The position numbers were made by a program, and so were the translations under genes. The notes below the pieces were generated by a model that saw only the letters and a list, made by a program, of their open reading frames with translations, was not told the DNA's origin and searched no databases. Below are positions 35,294 to 46,099 of a DNA stretch of 64,000 nt, piece after piece. Each line of letters begins with the position of its first letter. The stretch's first letter is position 1. The DNA lies in contig NC_089781.1 of NCBI RefSeq assembly GCF_040412425.1, forward strand, positions 54,341,986 to 54,405,985. The letters run 5' to 3'. This DNA comes from Macrobrachium rosenbergii (taxonomy: Eukaryota; Arthropoda; Malacostraca; Decapoda; Palaemonidae).

Positions 35294-36313
35294 TGTAAAG
35301 GCCATTTCTGAGCCTATACTTGATTTAAGTCTCTGTTTTATGAACAGAGGTTTGATCTCGCTTATTCCGAGACATTGTGTGATAGCAGTAACGTGAGCCG
35401 ATATCATAAGTTATATCTTTCCCTAACTAAAATCTAAGGACTACTGGAAAGAGATACTAAGTACAAAACTAAAACCCTTTATTGACAAAATCAACGAAAA
35501 ATAACTTCTTAAAAATTACGAAGAATGAAATCCAATGTTTCACATAACTATCAGAAAATCTTCTAAGGAAATAAGGTTCCAAAATCATAAACGCTCAAAT
35601 ACCTAAGGGAATACAGAAAATAACTCATCTGTCAAATCATAAACAGGTCAATCAATTAAAACAGGTCATCCTTGTAGGAGGGAGAGATGAAAAAGGAATA
35701 GGAATGGAGTGGAACAGAAATACCTGTGAAAAAAACAAACGTCACATTAAAAATCATAAAATATAAAAAATTGCAGAAATACATCTTCCACTGTCACAGG
35801 AGACACCGTGTGTTCACAGTTCTGAAAAACAAAGTCTAAAAACGTATATGAATTTTACTCCACCCACAAGTCCTCTGGGACAGTCTCCATGTGAAAAATC
35901 ACTCACATCTTCAGACACACATGAATCGGATCTCACAAGTCCGATTCGAAGAACGGTTCCTCCCATTATATTCATTATGTAACGCACGAACGAACGTACT
36001 TTTGTATGACATCATTCGAGGTCAAAGTTCGGCAAGACACGCCTCTATACTTCAAGGCGTCCAAGCACACGTACACACCATACATTATTAAGAAGCATCC
36101 TTCAAAACCAGATTTTGTAACTGGTTCAGCTTCTAGAACGTTCTTTGCTGAAAACGCATTTGCCAGCCCGTGTCTTGTCACCAAGGAGCCTTTTGTGACT
36201 TCCTGTGGTATGCGAATGTTTCAGCAGTTTCCTATCTGCTGCGTACAGTGAAAAAATGGACCCTGCGAATAGCTGACCCAACTTTTCAAAGGTCACCTTC
36301 GCGAGCCTTTACA
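35294..36313 (-). repeat. LTR (right on the map, 5' LTR of the minus-strand element)
   Basis: 1020 bp partner of 31439-32482. Immediately inside it (35250-35293) the motif CGCTGCCACCAAAA occurs twice. On the minus strand this reads TTTTGGTGGCAGCG, a plausible primer-binding site. Confidence 0.92.
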
Positions 36314-37147
36314 TATATATAAATGAAAAACTGGTATATATAAAGCTGAACTACCATGCTTTATGTTGAAGCAAAATCCCTCAAAATTGCAAAGCAGCTG
36401 TTTCCTGATTCGTTTGTTTACGTCATACTCGATGTTGTTTGTGTGAGTTCTTTGGTAAATGGTTGTTAATTTTAATAAATGTTTATGAATTGTTACATAA
36501 GCCATAAGTTTGGTAATCTTGTTTGAAAACTTTGCATAGTACAATCTACCGAAAATGATTGTACTAGGAAGTTCACAACACCATTGAGGGAGTGCGTGCT
36601 TATGTACGTACATGTTGCCATTTTTTTTGCTTTGCTTGATTTAATGTACTCTATTTCATTACAGGGTTAGTTGACTGTAAGTATGTTATCACACATAACA
36701 GTACACAAAAGAATATTTTATCAATGTTGATTTTTCATCTCTAGTCACCATAAAAATATTTAAAATGCAAATTTCATATGTAGGCAAGACAAAACCAAAC
36801 ATCTTGGGAAGATTTTGCCCTCTGTGTAGGGATTTTCAGTTAGAACCAATAAGGCAGAAGTACATTTGGTACCCATAATACTGTGGTGCAAGTTGCATGA
36901 GTTTAGTTCATCACAATTACCTTGTTTATACATGGATGTTGCCTGACAGTATGACTGATAGGTCTATGTAATGTTTTTGAAACAACTTGCTGTAATTTCA
37001 GATACTATTCATATTTTCTAATTTATTATATACCAGTATACTTGACAATTTATGCATGTCTTGTTTATTCAATAGTATGGAAAATTAAAAAGTTCTTGCT
37101 TATAAATATATCATAATATTCCAATAAAGGGCAAATTAGATACTTAC
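36314..37147. other. Non-coding stretch
   Basis: AT-rich sequence without repeats or frames that I can support. It lies downstream of the candidate MADF exon on the minus strand, so it could be intron or intergenic. Confidence 0.4.
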
Positions 37148-37268
37148 TGATATCATTAAATTCCAGTTCTAAACCAATCTCTATCCACAATTTCTGGATC
37201 ACATTCCAATCTTTATGTTGTTGGTGTCTGGGATCCCATTTTGTTCGAAGATGCACGTCCAGCTGCGG
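37148..37268 (-). CDS. Candidate internal exon encoding part of a MADF-like domain
   Basis: On the minus strand, GCATTTTGTTTTTAG precedes a 121 nt open segment that ends ATATCA|GTAAGTATC, a very good donor. The 40 residues include VHLRTKWDPRHQQHKDWNVI and QKLWIEIGLELEF. The pattern of Trp-Asp-Pro near the start and Trp-x-x-Ile later fits the MADF domain (Myb/SANT-like DNA-binding domain of arthropod MADF-BESS transcription factors and some transposons). It covers only the middle of the domain. Flanking exons were not identified. If real, it is a host or transposon-derived DNA-binding protein. Confidence 0.4.
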
Positions 37269-38084
37269 CTAAAAACAAAATGCTTTGTTACTTGCACATG
37301 CAGTCTGTTAATGCAAGTGGCGCCACCCATGCTCATGAGCAGTGTGGGGCCACTAGTATTTGAATTATGGTAGTTGATCGAGACATTTGTAGACACACAA
37401 AATGATTTAGCAGTGTGGGACGCACGTGACGGATTTGGTAGGACCGCAGCCTTAATTATTCACACTGCTAATTGTTACAGTGTTAGCAGAATCTAACAGA
37501 GTTCAAGTTATCTATAATAACTTAAGAGTGTAACACCTGTGTGTTGAGCAGACAGTTCTAACAACTTGCCAGTTTCACAGAAATAATCTTAAGATGTGTG
37601 AGAGATGTGTCTCCTGATGGATAAGTCAAGTCTACCTCATTAGAGGCATATCTGCTAGCTGGACAAGTTTCAGTGGGTTTGCTACACCATTAAAGCTATG
37701 CTATCAACCACTGGTGGTGTAGTTTCTGTGGAGTTGAGAGATTGACATTACCAATGAAAGTCAAGAATCATTCTAGTTACACATATAAGAACCTGGGTGT
37801 GTGACTCATCACTTCCACTTTCAAGTAGAGCAACTGAGTGTTGTGTTTATAACTTCAGCAGTTGGGGATTAACTTTGGTATGTTGGAACTCCAAGATACG
37901 AATTCACACTGATGTTGGGATATAAATAGTCCAAAAGTTTTATCAGATTTTTTGTGACAGATAATTCCTTTTATTTACTCGGAACCCAAATTTCCAGCTA
38001 GGAATTTAACAACTTCAACTCAGACATTACTAATGAAGACCTATATAGAAGTTAACAAAACTGTTCCATATTATGGCTTATTCT
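37269..38084. other. Non-coding stretch
   Basis: No supportable gene. It would be upstream intron or 5' region of the candidate MADF exon, if that is real. A weak minus-strand frame (37199-37396) overlaps the exon and its splice acceptor and has no domain. Confidence 0.35.
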
Positions 38085-38540
38085 ATATTACAAGTTCAAA
38101 TACCTAGGATCTACAGTAGAGGCTGGTGGAAGAATGAATGAGGAAGTAAAGCATGGGATACAAGCAGGGTGGAACAGTTGGAAAGCTGCCTCTGGAGTCC
38201 TTTGTGACAAAATAGTGCTACTAAGACTGAAGGGAAAGATCCATGAAGCATTGGTAAGACCAGCTATGCTGTATGGTTCAGAAATGGCAAGTATGACAAA
38301 GACAGAGGAGAAGAAACTAGACTTAGCAGAGATGAGAATGTTAAGATGGGTGTTTGGTGTAATGAGGGAAGATAGGATTAGGAATGAGTGTGTGAGAGGG
38401 TCAACAAAGGTGGTTGAAATATCATAGAAAATGCAGGAGGGGAGATTTGAGATGGCATGGACATCTACTGAGAAGGGAAGAAGACCATATTGGAAGGCAT
38501 GCTATAGATATGGAAACTGACAGGTGATAAAATGGCCTAG
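38085..38540 (+). pseudogene. RTE-type LINE fragment (RT C-terminal part)
   Basis: The frame encodes FKYLGSTVEAGGRMNEEV, GIQAGWNSWKAASGVLCD, then VRPAMLYGSE and LRWVFGVMREDRIRNE. This series is characteristic of the region downstream of the catalytic box in RTE/BovB-type non-LTR reverse transcriptases. A stop at 38425 is followed by continuing similarity in another frame. It is 5' truncated (no YxDD), inactive, and fairly well preserved in this segment. Confidence 0.85.
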
Positions 38541-38689
38541 CTCCTGATAAAGAAATCCCAACAACCTAGATGAAAAAATGGTTCATGGTAAAGTCACGTA
38601 CAGTAAATTATTACCAACATCCTTCATTCCAGATGTCCATTAGGGTTTAACATAAAAAAAATAGAAAGCACAAAAACTTATACATGTAT

Positions 38690-39093
38690 ATGAATGATGT
38701 ATTTGCTTCTAAAATGGCTTACCTGAATATGCTGGGTTGAGATGCAGGGTGATTTCACCTTCCCCTGCAATATCGCAGCATTACCATGGCATTAAGATTC
38801 TTGACTTTCCAATAAGGCATCTATGAAGCTGGGACTTACCATACCACCTACTGACGAGTGTAGGCGAATATTCTCGATCTCATGGCAGTAGTGTTTGAGG
38901 AATACCACCTCTGATGACCACCCCATACACTGGGAGACAGGCACGTGCAGTGGGGGGATGCTGTAGGTGCCCAAGCACCTACCCCTTTGGCTTTTCAAAA
39001 CGCCTCATTCTTCAGGTGCCCTTTTCTCAAAATTCAAAATAATATACAGACTCTCTCCTCATTCTTCAGGACGATATATATTATATGTATACA

Positions 39094-39157
<64 letters not shown>

Positions 39158-40080
39158 ATGTATGTATAAAGTGCCCTTTTCTAGTCCTGAGCACCTGCCC
39201 ATGGATTTATCTGTGCATGTTACTGCTGGGAGACTTCTTCGAAAGAAACATATCTGAAGAAAGCCAGTGATGTGCTCACCTTCCCGATCCCATGCGACTT
39301 AGAAAAGGAGTGAGGGTTTGCCTTTTAATCAGACACTGAAATAATTCAAAGCCCACTTAGAGAGAGATTGGCTTGTTTGTGCTAGGGCGTAGAAAAGATT
39401 ACCATCATGGACATTTGCCGTGACATCAAGGTAAACCTGGGGTATTGAGACCAGGCATAATATCTTATCTGTAATACAAGGTTCCCTTATAAAAATAAGG
39501 GATTTCTTCTTTAAGAAATTTTTGCCACTAGTGATGGGCCAGGAGACAACAGCAAGTGATGGCTTGGTGTGTGGGTGATGAAACTTTGTCCCCTTCTAAG
39601 AGACCCCAGTTCATTAATTCAAGCTCCTGATACCAAGTTTGTCAAGATGACTGCCTTTTGGAGCATATGAGTTGTAGTTGCATTAAGACCACTAGATTAA
39701 GGGAATGGCAGGATTTTAAGAACCTTGTAGGAGCAGCTTTTGCAGTGCAAAGGACTGGAGAAGTGAAGTAATAATCCTATGTTTGAATCAGTGTCAAAAC
39801 AATAAAGCAAGGGTCCCAACAATGCATCCTTGTACTTTGTGCTATAATTTTTGTAATAGCAAGGTGCTTGTCCTAAAAGAGATATAAAAAATTTTAAACT
39901 GTTTCAACAGAAATTTCAGGTGGGCCCTCAGTGTGGAGGTAATCCAGCCACACTTTCCATATGGACTGGTATTGCTGGATAGAAGTCCAAAGTTTTTGCA
40001 TGGGGTACCTAGCAATAAACCTAGTGGTTCAGAAAGGAGGATTAACAAATGACTTTCCCTTCTACTGTCAGGGATAGAAC
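38690..40080 (-). pseudogene. DIRS-C: tyrosine recombinase end of a DIRS-like element
   Basis: Minus-strand reading matches the DIRS-B recombinase. It has an N-terminal stretch around 39760-40048, then KVSTSLAFFRYVSFEEVS (about 39245-39300), and, across an insertion, CMGWSSEVVFLKHYCHEIEN (about 38830-38930). The sequence after the stop also matches DIRS-B downstream of its recombinase (ACCCAGCAT..AGGTAAG). The His is kept in SHGIGK but the Arg of the His-x-x-Arg box is Gly, so the enzyme would be inactive even without the frameshifts. It is truncated: RT and termini are absent. Confidence 0.85.
38939..39225. mobile_element. ~287 bp insertion with 9 bp target duplication
   Basis: CTGGGAGAC occurs at 38930-38938 and 39226-39234. 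Removing the insert and one copy restores the DIRS-C recombinase sequence (compare the uninterrupted DIRS-B copy). The insert contains a (TA)n tract and GT-rich repeats at 39093-39165. Its ends, AGGCACGTGCA and, inverted, GCAGTAACATGCA, are only weakly similar. An 8-9 bp duplication would fit a hAT-like or other non-autonomous DNA transposon. Confidence 0.7.
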
Positions 40081-40188
40081 AGTGAACAGCAGTAGAACGA
40101 TCTTTTTGCCAGTTGTTGAAGCAAAAGAACCAATTACTGTTTGGTTAATTCAGGGTCATTAGGTAGGCAGTTCCACTGAATGTTAGCA

Positions 40189-40228
40189 GTCTTCTTCTTC
40201 TTCTTCTTCTTCTTCTTCTTCTTCTTCT
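40189..40228. repeat. (CTT)n microsatellite
   Basis: About thirteen perfect CTT units. Confidence 0.95.
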
Positions 40229-40544
40229 GTTCATTGTTAACCAATAAGTAAATAGAGTGATAATAGGCTAAATGCATTTAACTTTGTCTTATTTATGAAA
40301 CTCTTGAATGAAATTATTATGGTTAACTAACAGTAAACTTATTCTTGTGTAAGTAAAAAATTTTCCTCATCGATTATGATAATAGTTGAGCAAACCTAAC
40401 TCCATGAAGGGAAAATATGGGTAGCACTATGTAGCCTATGCATACACTAAGTTTTTACAAAAGTCACTTTAGGTTCGAACTATGTATATGGGCAAGTAGG
40501 AGGTTTTATTGCATACTGAGAAGTTACAAGAAATTGTCGTACTC

Positions 40545-41290
40545 AAGGCATAAAAGACCATAAGATAATGCCTGTGTACGAAAGCAGCAACATCTAGCGT
40601 AGCATTAAAACCCACAAGGTCAATCCATTATACAAAGAAAGGCAGCCTCTGGTGCAGAATAAAAACCCGTAAGGTAAAGCTTCTGTACAAAAAAACAACC
40701 TCTAGCGTGGCATAAAATTCCATAAGATAAAACCTTTGTGCAAAGAGAGACAACCTCTGGTACAGAATAAAAACCCATAAGGTAATGCCTTTGTACTAAA
40801 AAGCAAACTCAAGCATTGTATAGAAACCCATAAAGTAAAGCCTTTGTACAAAGAAAGGCAACCTCTGTTGCAGAATAAAACCCGCAAGGTAACGCCATTG
40901 TACAGAAAAAGCAACGTCTAGTGGTGCATAAAACCTATAGGGTAATGCCCATGTACAGATCCTGGTGCAAGATAAAAACCCATAATGACTTTGTACGAAA
41001 AAGGTAATTTTTGGTGCTGCATAAAAATCCATGAGGTAATGCCTTGTACAAAAAAAGGCAACCTCTGGAATAGCATAAAAACTCATGAGGTAATGCCTTT
41101 TGTACAAAAAAGTACCGATTTTTGGCATAAATACACACAAGATAATGCCTTTGTACAAAAAAAGACTACCTCAGGTGCAACTTGTAAACACATAAAGTAA
41201 CGACTTTGTACAAAAAACGGAACCTCTGGTGCAACATACAAACCCATAGGGTGTTGCCTTGGTAAAAAAAAATGCAAAAGGTGTTGCCTT
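40545..41290. repeat. Satellite of ~60 bp units
   Basis: About twelve imperfect units of the form ACCCATAAGGTAATGCCTTTGTACAAA..GGCAACCTCTGGTGCAGCATAAA. The minus strand can be read open across several units, giving repeated Tyr-Lys / Leu-Tyr-Lys peptides, but frames shift between units and I regard it as non-coding. Confidence 0.9.
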
Positions 41291-41299
41291 CTCAGTGTA

Positions 41300-43040
41300 C
41301 AAGTCATTAACTTATGGATTTTATAACGGAGCCAGCGGTTTCCATTTTATGAACAAAGGCAATTACTGTACTTATGATTTCTATGCCGGCATGCCTAAGT
41401 AAAAAATAGTGAACATCATTTTTTATGACAATGAAGAATCATTTAAACAACTTTGGGGTTTTTACCTGGGGTTGCATTTTTTTATGTTCTCCTCAACAAG
41501 TGGTTACTATCACTGGTATGCTGATGCAAAGAAATGCTATCAAAAATTTTACTGTTATAACAATTTCAGTATATTAAACAGATACGGGATTCTTGTGTAA
41601 CAAAAACCAATTTCAGTGGCTCTCATGAAACATAAAGATTCAGCAACTTCAGAAGATGATTTCACATACAAATGTATTTTACGAGCGCTTAGGAGGACTC
41701 TATGTCAGTCTCTAAGTAAAAATACTAAAACAGCAATGAACATCATTACACTTAGTGATGACAATGAAGAATCATTTAATGAGGACACTTGTAACAATTG
41801 ATTACTCCAACACTGATAAGAATTCTGATAAATGTTTCCCCTAGAAAAAAATTGACCTCTTTTACGTTAAACTGAAATTTGCTACCTCCCCCTCTTTTCG
41901 AACCAGCGATTTCCTCTTTTATGATCCCCTTGCCGCTCTGTGAGCTCGGTGTGTAACTCTCTGGTGTGCATGCTCTGATGTTTCTTGTTGCACTGCATAG
42001 CAGCGTAGGGTTATCACGATCAGTGATTGCGCAGGTATGAGTCCAGTTCAGTGGAAGGAGTATAGCCGGCAAGCTTCACAATGTTTCCAAAGGTATGAGA
42101 TGTCTGGGTGCTTTGCAACATGTTAGAATTTTTGGGGTAGAGATATCATTTTAAAAAAATTAGCTTCCACATACAGATGAACGAAAAGACATTACCTAAG
42201 TTTCTTGTACTGGAATTATGTGGTTTTGACCTGGACGTCTTGGAACCTCTTCCACTTGTCAAAATACTCGGCCAGCTGACTTCTTCACAAGTTTCAGTCA
42301 CTTAGGCCTGTGCTAGGATACTTGGAGGAGGGCCTACAAAGAACAAGGATCTCATTGGCTGGATTTCAAATTTCAGTTGCCTTGTTTACCTCTTTTCTAT
42401 TTTCGATTTAGACCTTTGGATGCTTTTTGAGCTATTAGGTTCATGTGTCATTGGTCAGGTCGCTGTGCATGATCCCCAAGAAAGTTTCATTTTGCTTTGT
42501 CATTGTGACCACAGAGCGTCAATAGCAGAGGCAGTATTCTCTCTCAGAATTTTATTTAATCTTTTTGAACCAATCCATTGAAGGTTTTCTTAAAAGGTTC
42601 TTTGAATTTTTTTAAAATTTGAATTTCCTGGAAAGATAGGTTGTATCTTAAAACATTCGTCAGGGAAAAAACTTATCAAAAGTCAATATTTGTCATTTGG
42701 TTTATCTGCAGTCTCATTGGAATAAATCATGATACGGAAAAGTTACGGGGGACCAGGTACTTAAAAAGTAATATACTTTTAATTTCGTATTTCTTGCAGG
42801 TGGTTTACCGTAATTCCGAGAATGGACATAGAAGGCAGTTTGGCAGTTCGGTCTGAAGGGATTGAATTGCTATAAACAAGGAGAGTGTGAGGTGTCAGAG
42901 AAGACAAAATGAAAATTAATATCCTACATTAATCAGCAAGAGTACCTCTTGTTTTGTTTGTTTGTGCACTTGGCCACTCTTGTCTGCATTATTGTGGGTT
43001 GTATTTTTGTTACAATAATAATGCTATAGATTTCAAGTTT
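41300..43040. other. Non-coding or unrecognised stretch
   Basis: There is a short internal direct repeat (ATGACAATGAAGAATCATTTAA near 41427 and 41758). Open frames at 41409-41600 and 41776-42072 (minus) have no recognisable domain and no convincing splice context. Nothing else is supported. Confidence 0.4.
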
Positions 43041-43042
43041 AA

Positions 43043-43159
<117 letters not shown>

Positions 43160-43160
<1 letters not shown>

Positions 43161-43985
43161 ACGTGAATTTCATATGAAATGTCTCTTTACAGGACTGTAG
43201 GAAGGGATAATTGGATTATTTCTTTCATCTTATATCCTACCACACTGAACTCTAAATCAAAATGCTAAAAAATAGCTCCCTCTTTTTCTAACACAAATGG
43301 CAGTCAGAAATCTCACAAGTCTCACAAAACACCGCCATGGGTATCTGACATGAATCTACTTGATTACCCTCTTAACGTGAGAATGCTTCGATGAAGTTAC
43401 ATGAATTCAGTGTGGAACTTTTTGTTCTATGCTGCATCTATGTGATGGGCAAGAATGCTTTTGAACTGAGGTTGGGAAACTACCCGAGTTTGAGTCAAAA
43501 TGTCTCTTTGTATTCTTTTGCTTGTTGTTTCATCAGCTTCCTTTATATTTTATTATCTTTCTCTTGTCTTACTGTCTGACCTCTCAAATAATCAACTCAG
43601 TGAAATTGCAGGGTGTTTCTCCAGTTTTGGACCTTTGTTGATGACCTTGCCACTCTTTTTGGACCAATCCCTCTTATTGAATCTACCTATCCCTTTGCTG
43701 CACTTTCCAAATTTCTCTTTACATTGTAAAAGTACTGTGGTTCTGGTATGCTGGAATTGTCCTTGTTTTGTACTGGTTGGCCCCCCTGAACTCAACCCCT
43801 TGACGAGGTGGGGGTGCTTAGGGATCCACTGCAGGAGAGTATGCTCTTTTATGCCTACTCTTCCTGCTGTGGATTCAACTGAACATTGGGACCTTTAACT
43901 CCTTTGCTTCTCCTCCTCCTATAAATTTTCCCCTTCCCTTCTTCCTCTTTCGTTAACTATCTTGGCATGGCATTGGATTACTGAA
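43160..43985. other. Unrecognised stretch upstream of LINE-A
   Basis: An open frame at 43500-43898 (132 codons) is hydrophobic at its start and has no domain that I recognise. I do not call it a gene. Confidence 0.35.
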
Positions 43986-43989
43986 TTCA

Positions 43990-46029
43990 CTGCTCTTTTA
44001 ACTTGATGGAGGGTGGAGTTGGGCGGCATGCCGCTCCACTCGTAAAACCAGAGTACCTGACGTGGTCGAGCGAGGGAGAATATTTATGCCAAGCCATGCC
44101 CTCAGTGCTGGGTCCGATCTCGGCGGACTGACGACCCTCAAGGCACTGTGGGTATGGTGTATATCCAGGTGAGGATCCCAGGGCAGTTACCACTACAGGT
44201 AACAGTATTGCTCCTCCCCCAGTTGGGCCTCCCTGGTGAGAGGGACCTCATCCTGGATGAAATTTACAATATTCGTTATATGGCGAAACAAATAAACCTC
44301 CCTACGACTTCTGGCATGGCAGTAGACTGTTCACAGGAAAACTCAATTCATGAAAATCAAGGTTGTATTAAAACCTAACTACCATATAAGCCTACAAGTA
44401 GTAGATATCGTTATGACCCAGCCTTGACTCACTTTGATTCTCTCTTTGGAGAGTCAAACTGGTTAAGGTTTTTGAATTTGCAAGCAGACGAAGACATATC
44501 CTTATTAAAATAAGAAAATAACTTCTTGAATCGATGCCCATCACAAGAGATGAACATAAGACAAATTAAAAAAAGGGAATGGTTGGTTGAAACAACATCC
44601 AAAAACCAATCAGAAAATTATCAGAACATTAAAATATAGGTAACATAAATATGTTACAAGGCATGATACCATGTACAGTGTACAAGGCACAGTAGTAGTG
44701 CCAAATCTAGATGATGAAATTATAGACAAATTGATGTTATTAGATTCGTTAAAGAATAGATGGAACAACGTTGAAGACTGCGAAATATATGAGGTCCCAA
44801 GCAGAAAGACAAAGGTAAAACAATCAGAATAGCAAAGATAAAATTCAGTGGCCAAACCTTGCCCTTGAAAATTAAAATACTGGGATTAAATAGGAAACTA
44901 AGACCTTATGTTCCCAAACCGATGCACTGTAAGAACTGTAGCAAATATGGCCATACAGCCATTAAATGCAGAAATTTTCCCAGATGTGCCTTTTGCAGTT
45001 CGCGGGAACATAAAACACGCTGGGAGTGTGGCTAACCAAAATGCATAAATTGTGAACTAGAACATCATGCTCGATCTAAAACATGTGCGTTCTGTATGTA
45101 CAATACTGAACGAATTGGATTGTCGATCAGGGAAGCAAAGTTAGAACTGAGGGTGAGAGGATTGAATGACCCAGCCAAGAAATTTAGGTATGCAGATACT
45201 TCAAAATCAAACAATGCCAGAACTAAAATGAATGATAACAGAATTAAATACCTCCACAAAAAATACAAGATGAAAAGAAGTCTTCAAAGAAAATTTCAGA
45301 CGTCAATGACATTATCACAGTGGACAATCGATTTACCTCTTTACCGGAAAAAGAAACGAATAATGACACAGGAAGACGAGGAAGAATTAAAATCACACGA
45401 ATGGGATGAAATAGATAACACAACTCGGAAGAGGCAACTAGATAAGACCCCACCTAATTCCACGAAACCAAAGTCTTAAAAAGACAAATAACCCACCAAT
45501 CTCACCAAAAGCTAAAATTCAGAAACAGAGCTCAAAATCAAACATTCCACTCTCTCCCAAAGTAACAATAGTACCTGTAGGAGCTGAATCACAAAATTCA
45601 GAAAAAATGAAAAACCCGAATTTAGATAAACACAATGAAAGCAAAGAAATTCACCCATCACCGATTATAGGCACCACAAGGAAAATCAAGAAAGATCAAC
45701 AAACTGGTGAACACGAAGATTCATGTGGTTGCAGTAAATGCTTTATAGCAATGTGCCACAAAAATAAAACTATAACGAAAGGAAGCCTAACCAACACGAT
45801 AAGAAATTTTATGAGATATAGGAATAAAGAAAAAACAAACATCAAATCTCAAGAAGAAGGTTGCATGTGTATTGAACGCTTAGAATATTACAGAGAAAAA
45901 CATGTCAGAGTTGCAGATATTCTAACAAAAACCAGAATGGAAAAATTAAATCAAGATAGTAAAAATGTAACAGTTAACGAAAGTCAGATTAAAACTACAA
46001 CAAAAAATGAATCAAGACCTACAAAATAA
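43990..46029 (+). pseudogene. LINE-A: 5' region and ORF1 with zinc knuckles
   Basis: From about 44400 the plus strand encodes an ORF1-type (gag-like) nucleic-acid-binding protein broken by several stops. Three Cys-rich knuckles follow each other near 44930-45090: CKNCSKYGHTAIKC, CAFCSSREHKTRWEC and CINCELEHHARSKTC. A Lys-rich tail runs through the 45096-45479 and 45607-46029 frames. In I- and Jockey-type LINEs this protein coats the RNA. The GC-rich block at 43990-44260 is probably the element's 5' UTR. Frames are interrupted by stops (for example the TAA at 45033). Confidence 0.8.
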
Positions 46030-46099
46030 AATTAATTTATAACAAATTAAAAAAATATTAGCTTAAATAATTTAGAGTAATTTGACCACTCTCATATAC

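Larger units (their letters stand above)
31439..36313 (-). mobile_element. Ty3/gypsy-type LTR element, largely deleted internally
   Basis: Two long direct repeats bound a 2.8 kb interior. Each repeat starts TGTAAAGGCC and ends GCCTTTACA (9 bp terminal inverted repeat). TATA flanks both outer ends, a possible 4 bp target duplication. Orientation is minus: an integrase tail is coded on that strand, and a primer-binding-like TGGTGGCAGCG lies next to the right LTR on the minus strand. The interior is too short for a full gag-pol and has no gag, protease or RT that I can recognise. It is a deletion derivative or non-autonomous element. Confidence 0.85.

Noticed and set aside
43500..43898. A membrane protein gene (hydrophobic N-terminus, 132 codons)
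   Set aside because: No domain, no convincing gene structure, and it lies directly upstream of LINE-A. Hydrophobicity comes from T-rich sequence.
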